DNA of 64,000 nucleotides from Lingula anatina (taxonomy: Eukaryota; Brachiopoda; Lingulata; Lingulida; Lingulidae): positions 135,751 through 199,750 of the forward strand of contig NW_019775025.1 of assembly GCF_001039355.2 (NCBI RefSeq), read 5' to 3'. Shown in pieces: positions 10,192 to 21,867 of this stretch. The notes beneath the pieces were generated by a model. That model saw nothing but the letters and a program-made list of their open reading frames with translations, was not told the origin of the DNA and made no database searches. Each line of letters opens with the position of its first letter. Position 1 is the stretch's first letter. Both the position numbers and the translations under genes were made by a program.

Positions 10192-13100
10192 ATGAAAGCA
10201 ACCCCGTTGTCTTTCGTACGGTAAGTAATATCTTCACCTCTTAACTTGAAGATTTTAAGAAACTCGTCCTTATAATTTTCTGGAAACTTGACACAAATAT
10301 AATTAACATGCTTCATACCTAACCTTATACAATGATGTAATGCACCCTGACTGTCTTAAATTTGCACACTGCTGGAATATAACTTTGCCATCAATATTGT
10401 TGTGCATGAATAAGGTAAAATTCCTTTGCTCTTCAACCAGTTATGCTCCCATGATTTGTACTACTGTTGAATACAGCAATTAGTCAAGTTTTAAATGCAT
10501 GAAGATGATGAATTATGTCAGGGATAATTTTCCACCTGAAAAGAAAATTGCAAAACGTTTTCTAGACCATTTTAGTGCCAACTGTAAGTAACATGATTAT
10601 GCGCAGTAGTTCGTTTTCTGGCTGGAACATATTCTCTGTCATGAACTGACCTGCTTCATCAAATATTATACCCTCTGTGTTATCAAATCTCTCAGATTTG
10701 TGAATGAATCGTTCATTTTCAAATAATTATTTTGCTTTCTCTGGCAAATAATTTTGAATGAATGAAGTTTCATTTTATTTGGCAGTCATCATATATGAAT
10801 TGGCATTATCATATATAAATTGCTTATTTTGGCAGGACACAAGAAGTTATATAAAATGAGATCCAGCTTGAAATCTTCCTAATTCAGTATAAGTATTGTA
10901 TTATGGTACAGTTAGTTATGCTTTTTTAGGTTGGGGGGGGGGGGAGGGGAGGTAACATATAACAGTACAGTATGTTAAAATGTTTTCTCATTGTTTAAAG
11001 GGTATGCTGTAGTTAAAAAAAAAACTGCATTCATGTGTATTAATCAAATGTGTTCCAATTTCCAGACATCAAGACCTCAGCACTCAAACCAATAAAACCA
11101 ATCATTACAATGCCCTTGGTCTAAATCCCACAGCTACTGAAGAGGAGATTAGGGAGGCATATATGAAGAAGTCTAAAGAGGTTTGTAAAGTGTCACTGAG
11201 AGAGAGGGAGGGTAAAAAAAAAAGTGCCATCCTTGCCTTTCTGGTCCTGTCTCTGAGTGCTTATAACCTTTGGAGACGACATACCCTTTTCAGTTCCAAC
11301 TACTAAAATTGAATCCAAAGAATGTTCAAGATAAAAATGTAAAATTTATATTATTATTTTTATTATTTTGTTTTGTTTATAAATAATAAAAACAACCTTG
11401 ATGCAATGTTAAGATTGTTATTTTGATCTTTTAAAATGAAGACACTGTTGATTAATTTTTTGTAACTTTTATTATTTTTATACATTTCAGTTTTCTTTTC
11501 TTTTTAGTGTATTTAATACACCTCATATTTTAAGGCCCTTGGAATCAGAAATTCTGTAGAAGTGAAATATAGTTTTCATATATTTGAAATTTTTTCAGTG
11601 GCATCCTGACAGCAATCTAGAAAAACAAGACGAAGCTCATTTAAAATTTGTTGAAGTTAATGAAGCTTATAAGGTTTTAAGTGATACAGGAAGAAGAGCA
11701 GAATATGATGCCCAGTTTAAAATTCCACAAGAGCATTTGTACAGACAGGGACCATTAGATGACAAAGTGTAAGACATTCCTGAAGTTGCTTAAAGAAAGC
11801 AGAGAGTATTTTAATTGCAATAATATCAATGTGTCAAACATTTATTATTGATCTTGAAAATTTTGATTGCCAGTTAGAATTACTGTTACAAATTTATATC
11901 TCTGCACTTTTGTGACAAAAGTCGGAGATCATGTTATCCCGCCTGTCCATGCATCTGTGCATTAGTAATTTCTACTATCTCCTCCTAGATCATAAAAGTT
12001 TGGGGAAAAATAGACCTATCATCATGGACACTTCAGAATTTTAGTGCAACTAGGGGTTGGGCTATCCCTGGGCTGTCTGGAAAGCCTTTTTACATTGAAA
12101 TTCTTGCTAACTCCTCATAGACCATTAGTTCAAGGAAGTTAAAACTTTGATGAGATTTGCAATAATTAAATATTTTAAACAGCTATTGTACTGTTTTGTA
12201 GATATGAACGCATTCATCACGCAAGTCGCAATTATTCATGGTAAGTGTGATTAGGTTACACTGATTTAACTCCTCTGGAGACCCCCAAAACTATGTGAGA
12301 GGGCAAAAAAATAAAAAATAAAAAAAATAAAAGAACAAAAAAATGCTGCTAAATTTAAGAAATACATAGCTGGAAACACAATTAAAACCACAGAACAAAG
12401 TGTATCAAGCAAACAACACATGTTTATTTGCACTTAAAGTGTCAGCAGTCATCTTCTTTATCTCAGTGTATCAAACATAAAGTCTTTCTTTGTGCTAAGA
12501 TTTTAAACAGTCAGCTCTCATCTGCTTCATCTCAGTATCATACAAACAACTGAGAACACTAAAGATCTACTTTGAGGCCACCATATACCTCAACTCCCTT
12601 CTCATTTTTCTTGTTGTTGAAAAAAGAAACTGTTTGAGATGCTCTGGATAAGACATTTTTTTAAGTTGTCTGGACATTAGTGCTTGCTGTTGCCAGACTC
12701 TTGTATAGTTGAACAAACATGATATCCCCCTCACCAACATCAATTGCATACCAATCTTCAAGCAAGCCCCGTCTTTTTTGTAAACTTTTATGTTTGTGTA
12801 TTTTGTTGACGATGACGAGCAGTGGCCATTTCTCATTTTACGACAAATTCAGAAGATTTTGTGGTAGAAGATAAATGCGTTTGCAGCATTTTGAGTTTGC
12901 ACAGACTGTACAAGTAGTCAGTTTAGAAGTTCGAGGAGGGTTTTTTATTATTTATTTTTATTTAATTTTTTTGAGAATAAGCGAAAATTAATACACATGT
13001 AGATGTTATCCATGAAGTTAAATCAGTGTGGCCTTATTTATTTTGAAACATATTTTTAGTCTTCTTGGATTTACAGTAAGAATAATTAAAATGTGAGAAT

Positions 13101-14540
13101 AAAAGGACTTTAAATATACATTAACTTGCATTCTTAGGCTTACAATCAGAAAGGCTGCAAAGAGTAACTGAATATGGGATTTATTTTGAAAAATAGTTGT
13201 ACACTACAGCATTGATGCAGGAGCAATAGTGTTGAACTCAATTGTTATATATGATTTGGTTTACTTTCAGGTCTGAAAAAAATTGGAATAAACATATAAG
13301 TGTTTTGATCTACATAATTTTAATTAATTTAATTTAATTTAATTTAAAAATAACATCAGGTTTTGCTTTCTAGAGCTCAGCATACAGTAACAGCATCACT
13401 AACCAGCAGGTAGTTAGCTAACTCACTGACTCACTACTGACTACTCCTACATTTAATTTTCTGTTGGTGGTACATACCAGAGGCACCATTATCTCTGTTA
13501 TCCTTTAGTTATGCTTATTTTCTTTTTGTGTAGGGGACGACATAAAAATGATGTAGTCTATTTTCTGGTTCAAGACACAGTAAGGATTTTTTTAGCCATG
13601 GTTTTTGTAACAATCCTTCATTATAAATTTGTAAGTATTGCAGCTTTTCTTTATGCATTTATATAGACGGACACTGCATGTGTCTGTATATATTCTGATC
13701 ATCTCGTTTGTCCATTTCATGCTGTCAATTGCACGTTATTCACCTTATAACTGCCAAACAATAAGTTTTGTTTTACTTTAAATTTTCTTAGTTTTGTTTG
13801 GCAAAAATGCGAGACTTCGGGTCTTCTGAAATTAGACTCATTAACTGGATTATTTTTACAAAAATTAAATAATTATGCCAGAATGAATTTCAATTTTAAT
13901 TCAGATTTACTAAAGGGTCCAGTTTATTTAAATGGTGATAAATTGATACATGGTACAAAATGAGAACCAATTTAAAATAGCAATCTCAGAGGAAAAGAAG
14001 CAGTTTTGGAAGGCTGTTCCACGCTGTTTATGACGTCAGTCAATGTTTACATTTTAAAATAACTTTTTTTTTTTTTTTTTTTGAGATTACTGGAATTTAC
14101 CAGTTTATATTAAAGTAGTGCAATTGGAGTTTTTTTTTTCCCTGTTCAGCATCCGTTTTTTGCCAGTTTTGCTGTCTATCAGTAGATGTGAGAAATCACA
14201 CTAGCCAGTTTCTGGAAGTGCAACTTAAAATATGTACACTGTTACTTATGGCTTTCTTTGATAATGAAGTTCTCTAGTAATTTTTTTTTTTTTTTTTGTA
14301 GTTATCTAAATATTTTCCTTGAATTTGTCTCGGTACTGTTATTAGAAATTGGTCACAACATTTGTGTCAGACAAACTAATTAAGCAACAAAAATCATTAT
14401 GCATTAGAATGAGATTGCTGCAATTTTTATATTGCTATTGCATTGCACCAAATTCTGTATTTTTCATTTTATAGTCTCCATCAGTTAAAGAAGAAGTGGC
14501 AAGGGCACGCGATCCATTACGTTATATGGTAGATGAATAG
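10192..14540 (+). CDS. DNAJC4: DNAJC4-like J-domain membrane protein
   Basis: Type C Hsp40 co-chaperone predicted to stimulate an Hsp70 ATPase. Exons 10192-10220, 11066-11180, 11599-11768, 12202-12240, 13534-13630 and 14475-14540 join in phase to give 171 residues. J domain about residues 22-88: YNALGLNPTATEEEIREAYM, then HPD (residues 50-52, just across the exon 2/3 junction), then FVEVNEAYKVLSDTGRRAEYD. A single hydrophobic span, VRIFLAMVFVTILHY (about 133-147), precedes a short charged tail ending YMVDE. J domain near the N-terminus plus one C-terminal membrane span matches the DNAJC4 layout; KSKEWHPD is also DNAJC4-like. DNAJC30 is the main alternative. The start is the only ATG giving the correct phase into exon 2. 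AATAAA lies at 14544-14549. Confidence 0.82.
12254..13033. mobile_element. PIF/Harbinger-like element, relative of 2552-3530
   Basis: Terminal repeats GGTTACACTGATTTAACT and, on the other end, the complement of GGCCACACTGATTTAACT. It is flanked by TTA (12251-12253 and 13034-13036). It lies 13 bases after the exon 4 donor of the J-protein gene. The minus strand (12567-12836) contains a decayed frame with YTNIKVYKKDGACLKIG, aligning with the frame in the 2552-3530 element; the inner AAACACA...ACCACA segments also match in inverse orientation. Confidence 0.75.
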
Positions 14541-15542
14541 GACAATAAAGTTGGCACACTTTGGATTAGAGATGGCACATAAACTGTAATGTTGTGTTCA
14601 CTAACATTGAAAATGTGGCCATCTGTCAAAAAAGATAAATTTATGTATTTTACATGTTGACAAATGATGAGCTATTTTGCCAATTTTAATGACATATATG
14701 TACATTACAGCAGTGTTTGTTATGACAGAAAAGTATGTTTTACTTGCCTTTTAGTGCAAGTGCACCGTGTCAATACAAAATGTGTTTATACAGTAAATAC
14801 TAGTGTTGCCAAATTCTATCCCTGCTATCAGTTATATTTTATAAAGTTAAAGCATTTTTTCATCTGGGGTGCATTTAATAAAATCAAATATGAAAAGAAG
14901 CAATTTTCTGTCTTCGTATATCACATATCTTGGGAAAGGAAGGAAATGAATGTAAAATGTTGGTAAAAGTTCTTTGAACTAATATGTATTTTTTTGCCTC
15001 ACTATTTTATTAATGAAATGAACAATAAGTTATCGCAACATTGTATTGTGCTTCATCTTCAAAAATACAGTTCTAAAATTCATCACTGTTTAGTTCATTA
15101 GGCTACACTTATTCTGATATAGTGTTTCGGCATCAATACCTTTTTAGTTTAAAAAATCCATAAGAAAATAAACCTTTTATAAACCATGAGTTTAAGGGCT
15201 TTACTATGGCCCTCTTTTCAATAAGTTTGAGTGATCTTCACAAGAGCACAGTCCAGCATAAAAGTCTCTCGAATTATTCCATTATTTACATTACGGTAAT
15301 GATATAAGAATGTCTCACGAGTTGTCTGTTTAATCAATTAGTATTATTAGTTAAAGGTATCAATACTTTCATAATTAAAATTCAAAACAAAACAAAATGT
15401 TTCCTGTATGTGCTGCCTCTGAAAATATCCCATCTGTACAAAACCAACAGCAATCAGTGGACACAACTTGCTCTAGAGGACTTCACAAGTGTTACCCCAG
15501 CATTTGTCTCAACTGTATATGTACGTCTTCTTTCTCTGTTCT
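14541..15542. other. Convergent 3' regions of DNAJC4-like and RPB9 genes
   Basis: AT-rich sequence between two converging stop codons. An open frame at 14664-14966 has untranslated-region composition and no splice logic. Nothing else seen. Confidence 0.6.
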
Positions 15543-18049
15543 TTACTCTGTCCACCTATGAGTGCAGTTGTTATTTGTGCAAACATAGTATAGCCGCATC
15601 CCTTGCTATAAGAACAAAAAAAAAAGTAAGGACAATGAATTCAATATATACTTGTTTACAACTATAATGTCACACAAGAACAAACATACTATCGTCTTAA
15701 ATTTTTATTGAACACCTTTACATTAAGAATGATTGTTTTACTGTTTAGATTGCTATATATATATATACACCTGGGGCCGGTTTCACAAAGCAGTAGTTAG
15801 TTAGCGATCGGTAGTTAGCCTCTCGCTAGTTAGAGTGCCGTTTCACGAAGCAGTCACTAGTTCTCTCGCTCGTTATTGTCTCGTTGTTGCCTTGGATATT
15901 TAACGACTGGTCAGACCAGTCGCTTACTCTAGAGTTTCATCGTACGCATGCGTAATGAGTGAAATAAAAAGGTTGCTTAGTTACCGTTGTCTGTCGTTTG
16001 TCTTTGTATCCAATATGGCGGCTACCTTTCTTGCTAACCGTACCGCCAGACGGCAACGTAGACTACGACGTTTTCATGAAAGGCAGAATCTATTAGAATA
16101 TACACACGATGATGCAATTTAAGAGAGGTTGCGCCTAGCTGTGACAAAAAGAGCTGCAAAAAGGTGGTGGAGATCCTTTACGACGACCTCAAGGCAGACG
16201 TTCTTATGCATTTCCAGCCACCAAAAATTGGAGAGTTAGTGCTTTCGTGACACTTTTACGCAAGAGTTCCACTTCCGGCAGACGGTTTCGAGACTACGGT
16301 GAGTAACGAGAGAACTAGCGACCGAACTTTACGACTGAACTTAGCGATAAGTTAACTACTGCTTTGTGAAACACCCCTCGAAAATCGCTAAGTTTGCTCG
16401 TTAGCGAGGTAGTTCAGTAGTTAGTTGTTCTAACTAACTACTGCTTTGTGAAACCGGCCCCTGATCCCTGCACTTGGAGTTGGCATTTTTTATAATTTCA
16501 TAACTAGTCCAGTTATTACTGTTTCAGCTTTACTTTATTGCTGCATGTTTTTGAAGAAAGGCCTGCTTTTATTATTATTTTTATATCCAAAACTTATTTA
16601 AATAAGCAGCATCAAGAAATTTAATGGTGTAGGCACAATGGTAACCTAATCAATCCATGTATTAATTTTAAAAAGAATAAAACTGATCCATACAAGGGTT
16701 GATTTAAGTAAAATGGGATTTATGAAAAATAAAAAATATATAACTGAACTGTTAAACACTTCTCGAGTTTTGAGAACTAGGGACTGCTTCAAATATTCAA
16801 TTTACTTCAAGGTATAGATAAAGTACGAGGCGCTGAGCTTTTACGAGAAATAGGGCAGATAATTGGCGAGGTGTAGCAAAATTACAAAATTAAAGACAAA
16901 CCTCTGTTTTAGTTGTCTGTGACTGGAAGAAAACCGCTTCTTTATGACCACATTTAGGACAAGGGTGGTCATCTGTTCTAGGAAGTGTTGGATCTGCTAT
17001 AACATCAGCTATGATTTGAGTAAGTTCACTGAAAATAAGGGAATTTTTTATGTCATACAAGTAACACTACAAACAATGGTTTATTTGCTATTTTTGTCTA
17101 TTCTATTCTCTCATGGAACTAATTTAATTGAGATATTGTCACATTATTATGGTATACAAAATATACACAAAATTCTAAGACGTCACTAACTTACTCTACT
17201 TCATGTGTAATTTTGTTCACATATATACATGGATTGTCTGCCTCTTGCTGATAGTCGCAATTTCGACACTAAAATAAAAATGAACATTAATGAAATATTG
17301 TGAGAGAAAAATGTGTTGGTGTTACTGGAAAATATATGTATATATCCTGAAACCCATGTGGTTGAATGTATTTTGTTCACAAGAAAATTTGATGTGTAAG
17401 GAATCTCGCATATCTTGTATGGAAGTGTAAAAGGAAATGGGAATACTTAAAACATGGTATGTGCTAATGACATCAAAAAGACTTGCCAAATCGTGAAACC
17501 AGTAAATTAGTGTTTGACCATAAACCACCTGCTAATTTAAAAAAATACTTACTGCATATGCTAGGATTTTATTCTCTTTGTCTTCTTTGGGGTACAACAT
17601 GTTATTGCTACAAAACATGAAATACAATTATTAAAAAATTAAGAGTACAAATGACATGTTTAATTGTTCTACACATGACTCCACAAAAAGACTTACAAAA
17701 CACTTATCATCTGATTATTTACATGCTAGAATGACCCATACATTATTCTAAACCTTAAAATTGTTATAATCAATAGGAAATGTCCCTTGGTGTAAGATGA
17801 AGCAAACTTTTTTAATCATCAAATAAAACTGGATGCATTCACAAGCTGTCCAGCCGTCTTTGAAAATATTGGCCGGCCGGCAGAGGCAAACCACCATTGT
17901 ACTCACTCGAGTCGTATCACTGCTGTTAATGTGATATTATTAACGTCGTAGAACAATGCTTATTTTGAGGCATAGATCTAATTTACTTACCATTCTTGGC
18001 AGAATTTTATCCCGACAAAACCCGGGCCATCATCATGATGTTCGTACAT
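15543..18049 (-). CDS. POLR2I: RNA polymerase II subunit RPB9 (complete copy)
   Basis: Small zinc-binding subunit at the jaw/funnel of RNA polymerase II, needed for start-site choice, fidelity and the TFIIS response. Exons in transcript order: 17991-18049, 17553-17607, 17195-17268, 16902-17028 and 15543-15605, all in phase, giving 125 residues, the length of the human protein. N-terminal ribbon: [20 protein letters not shown], then CRNC. C-terminal ribbon: [15 protein letters not shown] with CT...C in the last exon, ending HRWTE. The linker [13 protein letters not shown] and [12 protein letters not shown] are nearly identical to animal RPB9. The last exon lies outside the duplicated segment. 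The last intron hosts the element at 15774-16460. The start lies 326 bases from the divergently transcribed transporter start. Confidence 0.96.
15774..16460. mobile_element. PIF/Harbinger element, deletion derivative, with CTG target duplication
   Basis: Terminal repeats begin GGGCCGGTTTCACAAAGCAG and are repeated internally: a similar GTTTCACGAAGCAGT lies near 15840, and a second CTACTGCTTTGTGAAAC near 16355. It is flanked by CTG at 15771-15773 and 16461-16463; the second copy of the locus (near 21945) shows the empty site CACCTGATCC with one CTG. From ATG 16016 the plus strand reads [20 protein letters not shown] followed by a stop, then ERLRLA, resembling the N-terminus of Harbinger (HARBI1-type) transposase; the catalytic part is missing. 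Confidence 0.85.
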
Positions 18050-18374
18050 ATTCTATGTATTTTGTTATGAACTTCGATAGGATTTTAATATAATAACAGT
18101 GATATCATAGGAAGACGCCGTCGCTTGAAACCGGAAGTAGTATGAAATGCGCGTTCATGGTCAATGGAAACAAATTGAACTAATAATCCCACACGATAAG
18201 AAAGATAAGAAAATGGGACACTACAGATACACGTTGCAGAATTGCCACAGTTTACATCTCTGTATAAGCTATGCATGTAGCTCAAAGAGTAAATTTAAGC
18301 GGTAACATTTTGGTAAGATGTACAGCATTAGAGTGCGATGTTTACCAAGAAAAGCTTATTTCGCAGGCAGGATA
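18050..18374. promoter_or_regulatory. Shared divergent promoter, RPB9 / transporter
   Basis: The two start codons face away from each other across 325 bases, repeated in copy B at 23537-23861. No TATA box stands out at a convincing distance. Inferred from gene arrangement only. Confidence 0.5.
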
Positions 18375-21300
18375 ATGGGAGGAACAGGAGAATGGTGCTC
18401 TGGGGATTTATTTCCCACTAAATTAAGTTTTCTTGTTTTTATAACATACATGGCGTTATTTATAAATCAGGGTAAGTAGACATGATGTTCTATATGGCAA
18501 AATATATGAGATACGCTCCCCAAATTTAAGTAAAGTAAATGCGCAAGTTCCCCTGCATTGCTACAGGATACACATGATCAACTTCAACTTCCATCACTTC
18601 CATCAACATGTGAACGTCAAATTGTTAGAGATCCTTAACGTTATGTGTTGAACTGAGACACTTTATTAGAACTAGGTATTTACATTACTAAGTTGCGTAT
18701 TTATTTAAAGACAAAACTATCTGGGATCTCAGTCCAAGACGGCCAGGAAGACTGTAAACGTCAATTCCAAAGTGAAACTTGATGAATGTTATGCAAAGTG
18801 TTATTAAAAATAAAGTAAAATAAGATAACAACGAAAACAAAACAAATGAACATTAAAAAGTGCAGTGTATAAATTGCAAACCTGAGATATACATATATTT
18901 ATTGTAGGCATCCTGGTTACAGCATCAAAGACGTCAGATAATAAGTACATGTATAATACAGTCACAGTAGTTCTGTTGACCGAGTGCTGCAAGTTAGTTC
19001 TTGCACTAATTCTGTATTTGAAAGAGTAAGTAATCTTCTCATAACAAACACTTTTTTGTATATGTACTTATTTTTTCAGTATTTAACATGATTGTTTTAT
19101 TGCTTAATAAAGCTCATAAAGTATTTTAAGAATAGAGCTGTGGAAAATACATGTAATATGGTTATTTCCATTCCAAAGAAGGGTTAAAAAAACTTACTGC
19201 ATAAAATTACATTGCTACATTTGTGTTTTCATAGAAAAATTATATTTTCTATTACCAGTAAACCTCTCAAGGGCATGTTTCTTGAAGTGGCAAAAAATTA
19301 CCAAGGTAAAATTCCCGTTCCAATAATTACTTAACCACTACATCTTGTTAAAATTCACTGAAATATTGTAATATTTACTTGTACAACAAATGTGAATATC
19401 TACTCTCATGTATTACACTGGTACAGTTTGAGTTCAGTTACATGAAGCTTTTGAAGAAACAGATGATACTGTTTGCAGAGTTGAGCATGTCACTGTCATA
19501 TCTCAGAGATATATACAGGTTTTTATCACAAATGCTTTTTTTATTTATTTAGTGTTCCTTCTGTACTTTGTGCCCTCGGCTCTCTACTGCCTGTATAATA
19601 ACCTGGCTTTTGTCAACTTGGCCACTTATGATCCAACCACCTATTTCCTCTTACTCCAGTTCAGAGTGGTAGTCACTGGGGTGGTCTTCCAGGTGAGTGG
19701 TCCATACAATAGATTGAGACAGTCTTGTGCTAGCTTGTAAATTATTCAGTAGAGGTTTGAATTGTAATAGCTCTTTTTTTTGTCAATTTGCCACCCCTTT
19801 TGGATCAAAGTGATTAGAATTGTTGAGAATTTTGGACTACTTTGCCATTTATAAATTCATGCTTGGATGAACCCAAAATGAAGAACTGATACAGGACATA
19901 CAAAGGCACAAGTAATGAATACTAAATAAATGCACTGCAGTGCCAAAACTAACAGGTCAATTACAAGTTACATTATAACATTTTGTGACAAAAATGTAAT
20001 TTGATTCATATTATTATTTTTAAATAAGTTTGTAAAAAGACTCTGAAAATCATTGCAACCAAAAGTTATTCACATATGTACAGTATCTTATGAGAATAAA
20101 AAGAAATCTACATAAAAATCAAATAAAAACGGGTATTTAGAAACAAATGCTTGCAGCTTTTTCACATGTATTATGCATACATGAATGGAACTAAGTATAT
20201 TAAATGTATTAAAGCTAGTGCACATCAAACTAGTTTAATGTGTCCTAGATTTAAGAAAGTTAGGAGATGAAAATCAAGAATATATATTACCCTAGATAGT
20301 TGGAGCTGGTTTTATATTGGTTAATTTGTTGCATTATTTGAACATAAGTGGTTTATTAAATTTCCAGAAATATTGCTGATTTAATTTTGATAAGAAAAAT
20401 GTGGTTTGGATTTAAATAATTTTAATGGGTTTTTAGAGTAACTTAAAACCCATTAAAATTAGGCTTAAAATTATAGAATATCAGGAATAATCATATCTTA
20501 AAAGATGTTCATACCAGTGACACTGAAAACTTAAAAGAGTTGATGGAGTTTAAGTATGATTTTTGCATTGGGCTCTTGTTAATTATGTATTTTAAGTATC
20601 CTCAATGTACCAAATATCATTATGCTCATTTATGTCTCATTGATCGAAACAAGTTCAATAGGGTGTCAGAAGAGTAGAAAAAGCATTAAAGTGACTAACA
20701 CAAGTATGATGTTCGAAATTTGGCCGATGCCGGCTGCTTTTATTGTGAATCCCTCTAAAAAAATGAAATGAAGTAATTTTACAAGCTAAAATTGAATAAT
20801 TGTGACAGTGCCAAATTACGTAACTTTTACGCCTGAAAAGACTTTATTTTATAAATAATTCCCAAACAACATAGTGCAGACGTTGTTATAGACCGTCGCC
20901 ATAAAACAACGTTTGACTCAGCCGCCAAACTTCCCTTTAACCACATTTAAATTGTGATCTAATATTAATTAATGCATTATGCTAATTTATATTATATTGT
21001 ACAATCCAAATTTTTTTAATTGCAAGATATTATTATCCATAAGAGCATGATGTTTGAAATTTGAGTGTGATTACCATGACCTGTTTGGACTATGAATAAT
21101 AAATGACCCCCAGACATTTACTTTAAAGTTATAACTCATAGATGGAAAAGCAGCTTTTTAGAATCGTGCTTACTAACTGGAGATAAGGGTGAAATTTTTT
21201 TCTAATACATACATTTTTTATAAAGAATAATGCTGAAGTCTTAATGCTGGTCTTTAATGGTGGTTTTCATCATTCCGCTGAAATCTTTTGTATCAATTAT

Positions 21301-21592
21301 TCAGTTATTATAGGTTAATAATAAATAAATAAGTAAAGTAATAATCGGTTGCTTTTAACATTGGTGTTTTAGATTTAAAAATGTAGAACACCATGCAGCC
21401 TCATAACTAAAGATTTTTTAATCTTTTCCTTCAGGTCCTTTTCAAGAAAAAGTTGAGTGTGATTCAATGGATGTCCATGCTTATGCTGACTGTTGGATGT
21501 GTAGTCAAAGAAGCGGAACATGATGTATCTTCACGCAATACAGTGCAGCATGGGGGCCAGTCTTCTTGGCTGCAGATCAATGCAAGCATCAT
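18375..21592 (+). pseudogene. UDP-galactose transporter, senju-type, truncated copy A
   Basis: Exons 18375-18471, 18908-19025, 19259-19305 and 19553-19692 are intact and match copy B. Exon 5 begins at 21435 but is cut at the N (21593) after about 53 codons, within the same words found in copy B. The missing part is 170 codons of membrane domain. Best read as the left allele of the gene at 23862-27636, not a separate gene. Confidence 0.8.
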
Positions 21593-21593
21593 N
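21593..21593. other. Single-N contig join
   Basis: Marks the end of the left copy. The following 275 bases (21594-21867) have no match in copy A, then copy B begins. Confidence 0.9.
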
Positions 21594-21867
21594 CAACTTT
21601 CTTTAACTTCTCCGTCTGTATGCACCATACAGCTCAGTTGAGTCTCATAGACCTTTATCGTGATTGTCGTCACAGTACCACGTGACCCAGATCTGTTGCT
21701 TCATTTTTGTATATTGAGGTGAGGTTTACTAAAGCCCTTTTTTTTTGCTAATAGATTGTTTTTATAATTTTTAAATGGCGGGGATCGATTAAAACATACC
21801 TCTAGTGTATAGATTGAGTGCTGTATCTTCAAAATTCGAAAAATGGATTTTTACATGAACATTGTCC

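Larger units (their letters stand above)
15697..21592. repeat. Large duplicated segment, copy A (RPB9 + transporter 5' part)
   Basis: About 5.9 kb matching 21868-27119 nearly base for base in exons, introns and the promoter. Copy A starts in the last RPB9 intron and ends at the single N (21593) within transporter exon 5. It carries an extra 690-base insertion (element plus one TSD copy at 15774-16463) absent from copy B. Other differences are isolated substitutions and short indels. Confidence 0.93.

Noticed and set aside
14664-14966. 100-codon plus-strand frame after the DNAJC4-like gene
   Set aside because: Follows the stop codon and AATAAA; composition is that of an untranslated AT-rich region and nothing matches a known protein.
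16944-17189. Plus-strand frame (also at 22430-22738 in the other copy)
   Set aside because: It is the antisense of RPB9 exon 4; the minus strand gives the near-perfect RPB9 sequence.
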